From Favolaschia claudopus (taxonomy: Eukaryota; Basidiomycota; Agaricomycetes; Agaricales; Mycenaceae): a stretch of 64,000 bases of DNA. The stretch covers positions 372,001-436,000 of the forward strand of contig JAWWNJ010000054.1 in the NCBI GenBank assembly GCA_037176885.1. The letters are read 5' to 3'. Both the position numbers and the translations under genes were made by a program. Below the pieces are notes generated by a model. That model saw only the letters and a list, made by a program, of their open reading frames with translations. It was not told where the DNA came from and searched no databases. Shown in pieces: positions 54,085 to 64,000 of this stretch (position 1 is its first letter; the number at the start of each line of letters is the position of its first letter).

Positions 54085-57000
54085 CTACTCATACTCGTTC
54101 AGTGAATCAATTATGATTGCATCCAATTGTTCAATCAAGGAAATTTGTGGCCGAACATTGTCTTGCTCAAGTTCCTTATCAAACTCTTCATCCAAGCTAT
54201 CCAATCCCAGCTGCTGTATATCAGATTGGTTGAAATTTTCATAGTAGCCTGGTGGTAGCTCATTATCATGACGTTGGCGAGACCGGAGATCGTGCCGCTG
54301 CAAATGCTTTGCATGACCACCTTTAGGGCCAGAAAGGCGATGTAAACCAGTCTGAAAGAGATCCACAACCAGATGGCTGGATGCTTTGCAATTGTCTTTG
54401 GAAAAATCAAGAACATCGGCTTTGCAAAAATGTTCCAGGAGTAAAATGACATCCTCATGCAGCTTGACATCAGTGTGACGTTGGTCTGCATCAAATACAC
54501 CAAGCTCATCAAACATCTTCTCAGTCAACTCTTGAATATGTCCAATCGCTGGAGTAATTCTCTCCAACAAGCCTGGTCGGGCATTGCTTCCGTGTGCATG
54601 GGATTTGATAGATTTGTTGAATTGTTCAACCCGAATATCTGTTTCTTTGAAAGTTCTACGTTTTCCTTGATTGTTCATAAACATGCCCGCACGAAGTATT
54701 TGAGCTGTCTCTGGTGGCCAGTCATGAATTAAGTTGTGTAAGAGCTCCATTAGCTCATTTGCATAGTTGTAGCTCCCTCCAGCATAAAGATAGGTGTCCA
54801 ATATTTCAACATACGCTCTACTCGATCAGGATGCCCAAACTTGATTGCGTCACGCATTTCCCTCATGGTCATAAGGTCATGCATTAGAAGAATTGCATTT
54901 CCGCACTCTGTACTTCCAAGCAAAGACTTTGTCCCCTCAGCTTCGAGTCGATCCACAGAAGGTATAATGTATCTAGAAGCCACCTGAGAACACAAGACAC
55001 GATATGAAGCCTCAATCATTTTTGTCTTCCGGAACTGCTCCACGCTAGATACTCGCAGTTACCAAAAGTAACCGAATTCGGGGTTTTTTCCCAGAAATTA
55101 CGATGGTCAAGGAACTTTGAGCGATGAAGGGTTCATTTATAGCGTGTTTGTTACAACTTTTATGATATAAACTCGGGGTAAGGTATCACACAGTGGCTGA
55201 ATAAATTAATCTTCAAAATACCATTAATTTGGCGGTGTTTGCCTTTTTTAGAACACACTCACCAGGATTTCAGGTGGGTGAGTACCTCAAAAATATATTT
55301 ACTATCTCATGACTTTGTACCTGAGAACTCAGAGTTTGCTGATCCTTCAATGAGGGTACTAAAACAGAGCAAGAAATTGTTGATTTGACACATAAATAAA
55401 CAAACATAGAAAATCAGCACAGGGAAAGCCCAATAACTTCGGCGCGTGTTATGTGCAATAGCATATGACCATCCCCCCCCCTGTCCCACCAGTTGAACCA
55501 ACTGCTAACTGTATTAGCTGGTCGCAAGCGAGGCATTTCTAATTTCGGTTACTTTTGGTAATGCCGAGTATATCCAAGATCACCATTGCAGCTCGCATTA
55601 CAAGTGCACGCAAAATAACATCAAAAAATCTTAGCCAAGCATAGAAATCAACTTTTTTTCAAGTTCAAATTGGGACTATTTGGAAGTTTCGATAACAAGG
55701 TTGCAAGACTGAGAGCATCAAATGCACCTGCAGTTCCCCAGGTATTTCTGCCTATATTCTGAACTTGATTCATTGAAACATGCATGAGACCACTCAGAAT
55801 TGAAATGCTGGCAAGATGGTCAAAGCGATGCTCAGATCGGTCAAGTGCCCTTTGATCTTGAGCTGCGCGATCTCGAGCAGTTGTGAGTCTATCACCAAGT
55901 ACAAAATAATTCTTGTTTTCAAAAACCTCATTGGGAACTTTGAGAACATCGCGAAAGAAGTGGTCAAGAACAATCATGTTGCCTCGAGTTGAAGTCTGCT
56001 CTTGATCGAATGTGGGCAAGAAATATTCTTCAGTCTTCTTAGCTGGAAGCTCGTGTGTTTCGTGAAATGGACCAAGGAGATTGCGATATTCTGATAAGGT
56101 TCCTACTTCCTCAGCCAAAGTATGAGAGACATGTATCGCTGAGTGGTTGAAGAAACAATTTTGATCATCTGCATGGGGCAGTATTTGTTCCAGAGAAATA
56201 TCAGGCTCAAGGTGATGTCTGGTGCCTTTGGTTTGTTCAAAGGTGAGAGGGTCAGATAGTCGAGCAGCATCTGTACCATCAGATCCTGGAGGCAAATCAA
56301 GAACAACCAGGAGAGCAGATACTTGATCATGTACTGCATTTCCATGAGTAGCCGATGTCTCCCAAGCTTTCTCAACCCAGTTGAAGTTATCATAGGGCAA
56401 AAGCCACATTTTAGACAGATCATTAGCAACCCTGCTCGCTAATCGGGTAGCATCTTTGGAGATAGTTGGAACCGCCTTTGTCTGATAGTTGTATGAGAGT
56501 AAGCAATTCATAGCTTGATGCAGATTTGTTTCTCTGCTTCGCAAATTCAAAAGCATGGATGTAATCATTGTTCGGCCCTGCATGGTTAACATTGGACAAA
56601 CATTTGGTTCGTAATAGTAACATTACCGGGTTTCGTTGTTGCCTCTCCAAGTCTGAATCTGGGTTCTGTTTCTGAATCACTGCCTTGAGCAGGGTTTGCA
56701 GATTCGGGGTAACACCCTCGTATACTTGGAGGAGGCGACGAACCGAGAAAGACTTCAAGTGTTCAACTGTGACTGACTGTGATGGAAGCCGTAGTGCAAG
56801 TGCCTCTGCATAGAATGGTCCTTTTCGGGCTGTCTCAGTCAAACAAGTGGCCTCTTTGGCACAAATTTCTCCAGCCTTTGATATAATCCACCCAGTTAAA
56901 GTTGGATCATGACAAGTTTTATCTGTGTATATCAAGTCAAGAAGATGGGTGTAGCCATTTTGCCCTAGATAAGTCTGGGTGAAATTGGTGATTGTGCTGT

Positions 57001-57316
57001 CTTTTGAGGTAAATATCTCTTCAAAAAAAATTCGAAGGGAGTATCGGTTCAATATCCGAATTGCAGATAGCACTTCCTGAGTTTTCTGTATGTTTGAAAG
57101 CTTGGCAGCCCGAGCATTGGCTCCATATTATTAATCTCCATCATTTGAATCATCTGAAGGCCAGTCCTCAAGCATTGCATTTGAAGAGATGTCCCTGTCC
57201 AGCAAGCGAGGGTCAGGAGGACTAGAACGACCACCAATTGTAGAGACTCCATCTTCTTCCCTACTAAAATCATCGGACCCGAGCTCCTGGTATTTAAAGC
57301 GGAGATGAGAAGACAT
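54085..57316 (-). pseudogene. DUF6589-domain protein, possible transposase, inactivated
   Basis: Starts at the ATG at 57316 (MSSHLRFKYQELGSDDFS). Landmarks: ARAAKLSNIQKTQEVLSAIR; TGWIISKAGEICAKEATCL; intron near 56585-56635; LLPYDNFNWVEKAWETSATH; ALLVVLDLPPGSDGTDA; FDQEQTSTRGNMIVLDHFFR; NYFVLGDRLTTARDRAAQDQ; LASISILSGLMHVSMNQVQ; VDFYAWLRFFDVILRALVMR; STECGNAILLMHDLMTMREM; and FKETDIRVEQFNKSIKSHAH. This is the layout of DUF6589, a family greatly expanded in agaricomycetes. Acidic residues in YDNFNW, GDRLTTAR and TECGN are spaced like a DDE/RNase-H-fold transposase; that is inference. It is damaged: two adjacent TAA codons near 57130, frameshifts near 55670 (A-run) and 54790, and a MITE at 55052. 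Confidence 0.7.
55052..55568. mobile_element. TA-site MITE (CTCG..TTACCAAAAGTAACCG) in the DUF6589 gene
   Basis: 517 bp with imperf. TIRs CTCG[C/G].. then TTACCAAAAGTAACCGAA, flanked by TA at 55050-55051 and 55569-55570. The ends resemble those of the CTCGTCATCACAG elements at 25789 and 30032 (both have CTCG and AGTAACCG), so they are probably one superfamily. Removing it rejoins the DUF6589 sequence ...VILDI / YSSVEQFRK.... Confidence 0.85.
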
Positions 57317-57395
57317 GAAGCTAAGAAAAGGACACAAGAAGGTGGTGGGCAAAGATAGATGTTTATATTTAGTATTTACATACATGCACAGTGCG

Positions 57396-57544
57396 CGAAG
57401 ATGCGAGAAATACGCCCGAGAGGTGAGGCAAAGCGTGGGAACCCTCCGCCGGATGTGCGGGAAGGGTTTCCGAAGGGCTCCGAAAAAGTCCGAAGAGCCA
57501 TGGAAGAGTCGGAAAGAGGCCTGTTAGCGTGTGAAAAATAGACG
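57396..57544 (-). promoter_or_regulatory. Leader/promoter repeat before the DUF6589 gene
   Basis: Inverse copy of 50751-50900, lying about 80 bp upstream of the ATG at 57316. The same TTCGGA-word run is present. Only a handful of bases differ (for example CATGGCTCTTC for CGTGGCTCTTC). Confidence 0.6.
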
Positions 57545-57958
57545 TAGGTTTTGTATGCCGGATTCCCGGCCTACAGGTGGGGGAGCTTGCACGAATCCGC
57601 ATTTCAAATTCAAATTCAATGCATGTACACCGTACAGTATGTTAGGTTTACTATGGAAGCAGTAGGATAATTTTAAGACGATTGGACTTTGGCGATGCTG
57701 AAGAGGACTGCGGGAATGTTGATGACTGAATTTGCGAGTTGTGTGTTGGTTGTGCAAGCTCAAGACCTGAAGAAATTCATGAACACAATTGTCTGCATAC
57801 AGTACCTCGCAAATTTGAAGACTACTTATGATTTGACATCTGTTTTATGCATGAAGCGGTAAACTGGATGCAGGCATCGAGATTAGAAGACACTGCCAGA
57901 GCGTTCCATCAACGGAATCAGCACTACATCACTCTGGATCAGGCGGTCTTGTGCTGGT

Positions 57959-58431
57959 TAGTGTTGCCACCGAGTCGAGTGGAGTCGAGTTCGAGTCGGA
58001 ACTCGGTGTCAACTCGATCGCCCTGAGTGGGATCGAGTTGCGACTCGAGTTGACAGCGAGTTCCGCACGACGTTTCCCACCCGCCACCAACCCCTCCACG
58101 GAAATGCCCGGAGTGACGCGTGTGTCGTCATGTCACCGGTACCGCAGTCACAGTTCGTCATCCACCGGAGTTTTCCGACGCAAACTGATATTAGAATGTG
58201 AGCAACTCAAAAGTGAGATTCTGCCCTGAAATTGTAGAGAGAGCAATTGGGCGTGCTAATTTGATAGCTAGTGCGAAAAATTCTCACCTAAATCAGAGAT
58301 TTCCGTTTTGGGTTGTCAACTCGAGTCGGACTTGAGTTGACACTCGGCCGAACTCGAACCGATCGAGTTGACCCTTTTTCGAGTCGAGTCGGATCACGAC
58401 TCGAGTTGGACTCGACTCGGTGGCAACACTA
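57959..58431. mobile_element. hAT-type MITE with GAGTCGAGT repeats
   Basis: 473 bp, TIR TAGTGTTGCCACCGAGTCGA.., 8-bp TSD GTGCTGGT (57951-57958 and 58432-58439). Subterminal CGAGTCGAGT repeats on both sides. It lies in the right arm of the 8-kb element. Different subfamily from the 37316/49338 MITEs, although the first ten bases agree. Confidence 0.9.
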
Positions 58432-58599
58432 GTGCTGGTCCCTGCTGGATCACAGACCATCAGTGATATCAGTATCGGGACATGTTCTCATCACGGCACA
58501 TGCTGATTTACGATACCCATCAACGCTTCAGCACAGCCTCATCACCATTTGGTGTCGGCTCTGACAAAAGGGGGAGCAAGCTCCCCCAATCAAAAGTGA

Positions 58600-58636
58600 C
58601 AGTTTGGGATGTCGTGAGAGGCTGGTCACGAGACTA
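58600..58636 (-). repeat. Right TIR of the 8-kb element
   Basis: Perfect inverse of 50645-50681. Just inside it is a palindrome GGGGGAGCAAGCTCCCCC (about 58569-58587), also found near 9396. Confidence 0.9.
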
Positions 58637-59434
58637 TCTGGTCACCAGTACTGGTTGTGTTCCTAATGCAGTAACATACTTAGTCAATTTGGATAGTTTA
58701 AGCAATGTAGCTTAATAGTTGTTAGTGAAGACTTGTAAATCTGCAGTATTAGTACCTCAGTACAGATGAAGTGTAACCAATACTTGTGGGTTTGATAGTG
58801 GGCAAAGCGAGGAGTGAGTAATAGATTTTTCATGCAGTTTCCATTGTGTTTTCACATACTTTTCAAGTGAATTCCCGGAGCATTTGGAAGGGAATCCAAC
58901 ACAGTGAAAAAAGTTTTCATTGGAATATGTGGTGGATATCATTCTAAAACCATGTGAATTAACACCATGGAATGTCCCATTCACATAGTTGGACCCAGTG
59001 AAAATATCTCCGTGAAATTCACAACTTCATAGTTTTTCAGTGAATTTCCCATTAAAACCTTGTGAACCGACTATGGGAAAGTCAGGGGGTTCGGAAACCA
59101 CAGTGTTGTTTCAGAATCTCGTCGGAAGGCTCTTTTGACAGATGTGAGTGAATTGAGAAAAATCTAGAGCGAGGCAGCCTACTTGTTTGAGATCTGTAAC
59201 CATTTTTACCCGTCGGATTGGGCATTTGGTTATAAGTTGTTTTGGAGATAGAGGTAAAACCAGCGCTCGCGGTTATATACTAGCTGCCAAGGCAAACACT
59301 ACCACTGCCAAGCTGGTCCGTTCGCAAATTTCGATTATAAAAAGACCAAGCAGCGATTATTCCAACCCAGTGTGCTTTCGGTCAACCTCATACACTCTTT
59401 CATCCATTTTCTTTGGCTCTTCTCTCATTCATAC

Positions 59435-61180
59435 ATGTCCTCATCCACTAACATTTGCGACGGGTGCGGTTGTGGCTTTCCACTTCGGCAAGACAACCAG
59501 CTATGCTGCAAGTGCGAAAAACTCAAGCCACATCCAATTGGTAGTGAAAGCTACAATGATATATCGGTGTGTTCAGAAATAATGGAATTTGTGACAATAT
59601 TGATTGCTTCCTAGCAATGGCCGCAATGTGTGTCTTGCGGAGTCACTCGCCGCAATAATATGCCTGCCCCCAATCAGGGAGAGGCTCAAACATGCGGTTC
59701 CGTGGCATGCTCGAAGGAAATTCAAGGTGCTGGCTATAGACCGACTCGTAAGTTTCCACCTTAACATCTAGAACCTACTTAATCTTTTTTAGCTTCGCAA
59801 TCCAATATTCCCGAATCGCACCTGGATCGCGCACTCCATACCAGCAATCGCTTCAACAAAGGTAGAACAATGGCTCAGAAACCAGGACCAGGGACTTTGT
59901 TCACTACATCCTCTCTCCTTAACCATGAACACGGTGGTGGGGCCCCGGGTGAGGATAAAATTATGGTTGCTTGGCAGGTAGGTTGTGCGTTTCGAATCCT
60001 ATGCTGTTTATTTACGGAAGCCAGGTTCGCGAAAGCAAAGCGAAGGCCGTGAATACAGACCTCGGTAGTAGCGTGATAAAATGGGCTGTTTCCACACCCA
60101 TGCCAGGTATATTTATTGTCTGATTCTTTCCCGCGACTCGGTGATTTATTTGTGCAAGATGTCAAGGCATCTCTTGTTGAAAGTCTCAATGTTGAATGGT
60201 GTCGCTCCCATTCCGCGCCCCTCCTTGCGTGCGTATACATTGAAAAAATACCCAGTGTTAATTGCTAATTATTATGCTTTTACCTAGGGAAGAGGTCACT
60301 TTTCGCTGGCATGGCTCGCTTCTTCTGGATCCCAACACAGCGAACATGACTGTTCGGGATTTTTACGCTTATTATAGTGCCCCGAGTCGTGCCTCAATTT
60401 TTATGAGCAGTGTTCCGGCAATGTGGAAGGGCATGGCGAAGACAAATAGAGCGGCAATTTACCTGGAGCTGTATATTGATGTATCAGCAGTAAGTTGTCC
60501 TTTCAGCCTCCTTAATTTCATTGCGCTAACAATTTCACAGTTTCATCTTCGGTCTTCCGGGGAAGACGATTTATCCTCTGCCCTGGTCTCTTCTCGTCGT
60601 AAACGAGCCTTAAGTAGCACTTCCGAAGGTGCAAACCGTGATTATGAAGCTACCAAACGCCGAAATCGTGAGTTATTTAGGTTCTTTCTGTTGCTAGCTT
60701 TCTTGACTCGACTTGCTGAACAGCATCCATGGGCCCTTTGAAGTCGATGTTTGTCCCAACCAGTTCCAGTGCAATTGTAGCTCATAAGGTGTCGCCTGTT
60801 ACACTTAAAAAGACTATCTGTACTGCAGACAACATTACCGGGGTACCCGAATTCGAAGAAGCGGAAATTGAAGTCTCGGGGGTGATTCGGGACACCCACT
60901 TTGCAAAGGGCGGAATGAAGTATGCGTTCGAGGTAAAATATTCTGCAGATCTGAATTGAGAATATCTAACTACTCTGAACATAGTTTAAAACCTCGCATG
61001 GTGAAGCTCTTGTGGCCAAACGGTTCTATCGGCTTGAAGACACAGACAGTCCGTCGAGCTCGGTCGCTGTGCTTGACAACAAGGAGGAAATAATCTTGGA
61101 ATTGTGCCGACTTCTGCGCAACTTGTTTGAATCTTCGATAAGAAAATTTATGTGTTTGCAAATTGTCCTTCCCATTTAGG
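59435..61180 (+). pseudogene. Alpha-kinase-like protein gene, 3' half missing
   Basis: Exon 1 starts MSSSTNICDGCGCGFPLRQD and has a Cys-rich zinc-like region (C-x2-C..C-x2-C). Exon 2 continues QWPQCVSCGVTRRNN and CGSVACSKEIQ. Later exons include AQKPGPGTLFTTSSLLNHEH, EEVTFRWHGSLLLDPNTANM, SRASIFMSSVPAMWKGMAK, and a last part IEVSGVIRDTHFAKGGMKYA then FEFKTSHGEALVAKRFYRL. The 'G-x-x-K-x-V/A-F-x-x...VAKRF' pattern matches the ATP-binding N lobe of basidiomycete alpha-type kinases (the K of AKRF is the expected ATP-binding lysine). The C lobe, with its zinc site, is not found after 61180. Junction introns are all 45-65 nt with good signals. Truncated or with undetected later exons. Confidence 0.5.
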
Positions 61181-61619
61181 AAGGTAGTGGTTCGCCCTCC
61201 TGACCCGATTAGGAAATTCGTGTCAAACGCTCCTGCTGCACAGGTCCAAAGCGCTGCAGAGCTGTATTTAGCAAAGTCTTATAACTCAACACTCCATAGG
61301 CAGCTATTACCAGTGTTAGAAGAAAACTAAGTCAGGTTTTCTGTAGCTAGATTTGATGAAACTGAGTGAAATTGCAACTTGAGTTGCGTGTTTTCAATGC
61401 CATTCAGATATCATTTGAGGCTATCCATAAATAAATCTCTATCAATCGTACGCTCTGTGTGATTTTTAGCGAAATATAGCGGGGTTTCTTGCTGTAATTC
61501 GCGTTTTTCCACCTTTCCTAATTAGGAAAATCAATTCGAACTCCGTGTACACATGAAAAGTCTTTACATATGTATGCTACGAATTGCAACCACCCTTCCC
61601 TTGTTATTCCGGCTTATGC

Positions 61620-62081
61620 TCAACGGATTCTTCCCGCCAGCTCCACCATCCACTCCAGCGCAAGCCGCAGACAAATGCCGGCATTGTTACGCACCTCGCG
61701 TTTGTTGTTGACCCAGACCTGACTCGAACTCCTCTTCATATGCTTGAGCATGTCAAGAACACGATTGTGAATGATATGTTTGGCAATATCCTCACGCGCC
61801 TCGACATCAGTGATGTTGGGCTCGCAAACCACAACAGCTTTCCCTCCACTTCGCCGACCGAGAACCTTCGGAGTGCTGACGACTACCAAAACATTGCAGT
61901 GCATAGGTGCACTGGCCCATTGCTCCACCGTTATTCCAACAGGATTTGCCGGACAAACAACCAGTGCAATGACGAACGGAGGCGGTGACTTGAATGCAGT
62001 GAGCACAGAGATTGTTCCATAGGAATTAAAAGGGATCCCGGCGAATTGCGGGCTCTTCTTTTGCTTCTCGTCGATAAACAT
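61620..62081 (-). other. Minus-strand coding-like frame, unrecognised
   Basis: A 153-codon frame reading IDEKQKKSPQFAGIPFNSYG, SPPPFVIALVVCPANPVGIT, NVLVVVSTPKVLGRRSGGKA and DVEAREDIAKHIIHNRVLDM. It has alternating hydrophobic strands like an alpha/beta domain, possibly an SF2-type NTPase fragment, but no catalytic motif is seen. The start is uncertain. Confidence 0.3.
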
Positions 62082-62492
62082 GATGGGTTTGGCGCAAACC
62101 TAGGCATATATTGATTAATAATTTGAAATTGAATGTGAAGAGAGCCATACACCGACATAACCCTCAAATTTGATTGCTATCTTTTCCCAGAGTTATGCTT
62201 GATCTCTTTGATCATTTGGCTGATCCCGGGTGCGGAGACACTGTCGGGGGCAAGCTGAGGTTGCGGGTTAGAGTCCAATAAATTTATTGTATCCTAATAG
62301 CTTTCAGAAGCAAATGAACTGTACACAATTTATAGAGTACAAGTCACAGATAAATGAGACAGTAAAGGTTAGATTTAGTGTCCCCAAAAATGCTTCAAAC
62401 TATGTGGAGTTTCCTACGTACAAGAAACTTAAACTTTTTGGACTCGTTTATCAAGTCGAGGAAATCAGACCGAAAACTTAGAGTTTTAGACA

Positions 62493-63025
62493 TCAGTAAA
62501 TGTATTTGCCAGAGCCTGCGGCTTTTGAGCTGGGGGGAAGAGTTGCCGTCATGGCGTTGGGGTCAATTTCGAAAACGATGATGGGTAGGGATGAGCCGTG
62601 CAGTTGCTTCTTCTCCTTATGAGGGATACCGAGGAAGTCCCAAAGTAAAAGGAGCTTGACTTGCTTGGTCGGGAGCATTTTGACTGAAAACACGAGATTT
62701 AGAGGCAATGCCATGATAACAAGGTAAAGCAGGCACTCACATTCGCCTGTAGGTTGGATAGTGTAGGTTCCCGCCGGGCAGCCGTCAATGCACGAGTCAC
62801 CGTTCTTGAATTTGCCTTCTGGACAAGTGAGGCATTGATTCGGTTGGGGTCCGTCGCACGTCTTGCAGCTGATGTCCCGGAAGAAAGCGCGGGGAGTGCG
62901 CGACGGCGGCGCATCCCATTAACTGGGCGCAAGGGTTCAATGGAAAGAGAGAAAATCTCGGCATGACTTACATGAAGCAAAAGAGTCTCAGTTAGTGAGA
63001 GCAATCGGATATTCATGGCAGCCAT
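62493..63025 (-). pseudogene. Furin-like/IGFBP-like Cys-rich repeat protein, fragment
   Basis: A minus-strand ATG at 63025 (MAAMNIRLLSLTETLLLH, signal-peptide-like) is followed by a GTAAGT donor. The next coding stretch reads FRDISCKTCDGPQPNQCLTC and PEGKFKNGDSCIDGCPAGTY. The spacing C-x2-C..C-x2-C..C-x3-C is that of furin-like Cys-rich repeats found in secreted or membrane proteins. The frame connection between the two is not clear, and the downstream part (to 62493) has no recognisable domain. Confidence 0.4.
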
Positions 63026-64000
63026 GGTACGTTGCGTCCACTGTCGAAGGATTCTTTTTTAACAAAAACTCAGTGCCAGTCGGTGATGCCCAAGAGTGAA
63101 AACAGACAATGGAAGAACCAGGACGGCGGAGTGGAAGGGATGTCGGCGTAGCCAAAAGACATGACCTCCTACGCTTATATCGCTAGTACTACGACCCCTC
63201 TCGTGGAGTTGTTCAACGAAGATTCGGCAATTTTGCAGAACTCCTTAGGATGATGACGATGCTGCCTCTATTGAGGGGCTTGAGCGCAATTTTGATTCGC
63301 CAGAATGCATGGCAAAGCAGGGCCGTTGTGTGGAGCAACTGAGTTTCAAGACAACAAAGAGTCGACGAACGACGCAAATTGAAAGAGTTGGGACAAAGGA
63401 GGAACCAGTCGTGACGTTGATGATCTCGATCACAATTTTTTTCAAGTGTGCACACCTTAGGCTTCAGAGCTGTAAGAGGACTATCAAGGACTAGTAGGAA
63501 CCAAAGCTTCGTATTACAACACAAGCTGGTACACACAACAAGGTGATCCGAAGCAAACTCTACAACAGTATCTACAGTAAGTAATTACATTCGACATTGG
63601 TGGTCGAACTACAACACTACTAATACAACAGGTGAATTACAACAATGATAAGTCAAATAGTCCACCGAAAGAGAAATCGCAATTATACATTTGTACAGAA
63701 GAAACGCACGTTAGAACTCGGGTCCCACCATACTGCTTTGCATGCGGAAAATCTGCAAAGCGAGCAGACGAGAGTAAAAACGGCAGCTGAACAGATCTCC
63801 GCCCGCGAACCACTTGAGAACGTCCATAGGTGAACAAGGAGGACGAAGAATCAGTTCACTTACGACCTGAGGGACGCCATACGCCGATAGCCTCTCCCTC
63901 TTCATCTATCCCTCCGATTCTTCCAGTCTTGTCGAAGACCGAGTCGTCTAGAAACGGCGCGGGTTTGGAGCCGGGTTCAAATCTGGCAACCCTTGTCAGA
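63026..64000. other. No gene recognised
   Basis: Near 63850-63990 the minus strand reads VARFEPGSKPAPFLDDSVFD and TGRIGGIDEEGEAIGVWRPS before a GTAAGT donor. It looks like an exon running into the window from the right, but I cannot name it. Nothing else is supported. Confidence 0.3.

Larger units (their letters stand above)
50645..58636. mobile_element. 8-kb TIR element carrying a RecQ-like helicase and a DUF6589 gene
   Basis: 7,992 bp between perfect 37-bp TIRs (TAGTCTCGTGACCAGCCTCT..) and a 9-bp TSD TCTGGTCAC (50636-50644 and 58637-58645). It contains two convergent genes, a RecQ-like helicase (plus) and a DUF6589 protein (minus), whose stops are only 23 bp apart, and an inverted ~150-bp leader repeat ahead of each. 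No MULE, hAT, PIF or Helitron protein is visible between the ends. Later insertions: a YR-element derivative (51807), a TA-site MITE (55052) and a hAT MITE (57959). A 9-bp TSD is typical of Mutator-like elements, but the protein content is not. Confidence 0.85.
50342..59111. repeat. GAATTTCAC-rich repeat that hosts the 8-kb element
   Basis: Outer parts only: 50342-50644 and 58646-59111. Ends GCACTGAGG..AACCCCCTGAATTTC and the inverse GGGGGTTCGGAAACCACAGTG. Both parts carry the degenerate GTGAATTTCAC and CATAGTT words of 33945-35880. Removing 50645-58636 and one TSD copy gives a continuous sequence (ACATGGTTCTGGTCAC|CAGTACTGGTTG) that matches the relative at about 34360-34400. Confidence 0.75.

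Noticed and set aside
50645..58636. Helitron interpretation, because of the helicase
   Set aside because: There is no HUH Rep domain and no TC...CTRR ends. There are true TIRs and a 9-bp TSD, and the helicase is RecQ-like, not Pif1-like.

Overview
The window is nuclear DNA of a fungus, most likely an agaricomycete (Basidiomycota). Genes have many short introns of about 45-60 nt with GTA/GTG donors and AG acceptors. The families present (F-box and BTB proteins, DUF6699, DUF6589, alpha-kinase-like, spliced hAT transposases, LINEs with a basidiomycete-type endonuclease/RT) are expanded in that group. Almost all of the 64 kb is transposable-element (TE) sequence, much of it nested. Few host genes survive, and most of those are broken. 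All reading frames, splice sites, target-site duplications (TSDs) and repeat boundaries were read by eye; family names come from motif recognition, not from a search.

Layout. 0.3-1.06 kb: end of an F-box-like gene, cut by a tyrosine-recombinase (YR) retrotransposon. 1.07-6.0 kb: that element on the minus strand (gag, RT-RNase H, YR) with split direct repeats. 6.01-7.26 kb: an internally deleted plus-strand relative, itself carrying a TA-site MITE. 7.3-11 kb: mostly unassigned. 11.1-13.6 kb: a BTB/POZ gene remnant containing a small terminal-inverted-repeat (TIR) element, which in turn holds a poly(A)-tailed LINE fragment. 14.3-17.2 kb: a decayed LINE. 17.43-24.47 kb: a complete 7,044-bp hAT element with a spliced transposase, a small opposite-strand gene, and a 1.3-kb TA-site transposon sitting in a splice donor. 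24.6-31.6 kb: several TA-site elements, an unrecognised coiled-coil gene and a second, truncated hAT copy. 31.6-33.8 kb: a broken TE-like gene and an apparently intact DUF6699 gene. 33.9-42.7 kb: GAATTTCAC-rich repeats, a Ty3-type gag relic, MITEs and a SWIM zinc-finger (MULE-type) relic. 42.8-47.1 kb: an intact unrecognised protein of more than 600 aa and a DDE integrase-like gene. 47.8-49.9 kb: four nested MITEs. 50.3-59.1 kb: an 8-kb TIR element inside another repeat. 59.4-63.0 kb: an alpha-kinase-like gene fragment and a Cys-rich gene fragment.

The most interesting object is 50645-58636. It has perfect 37-bp TIRs and a 9-bp TSD, and a related repeat at about 34.3-34.4 kb shows the empty site. 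It encodes only two convergent genes, a RecQ-like helicase and a DUF6589 protein, each behind a near-identical inverted ~150-bp leader/promoter. No known transposase is visible, so I infer that DUF6589 may be the transposase. This copy is dead (frameshifts, stops, a YR-element insertion in the helicase, a MITE in the DUF6589 gene), but a 230-bp MITE at 11857 shares its ends, so the family was mobile.
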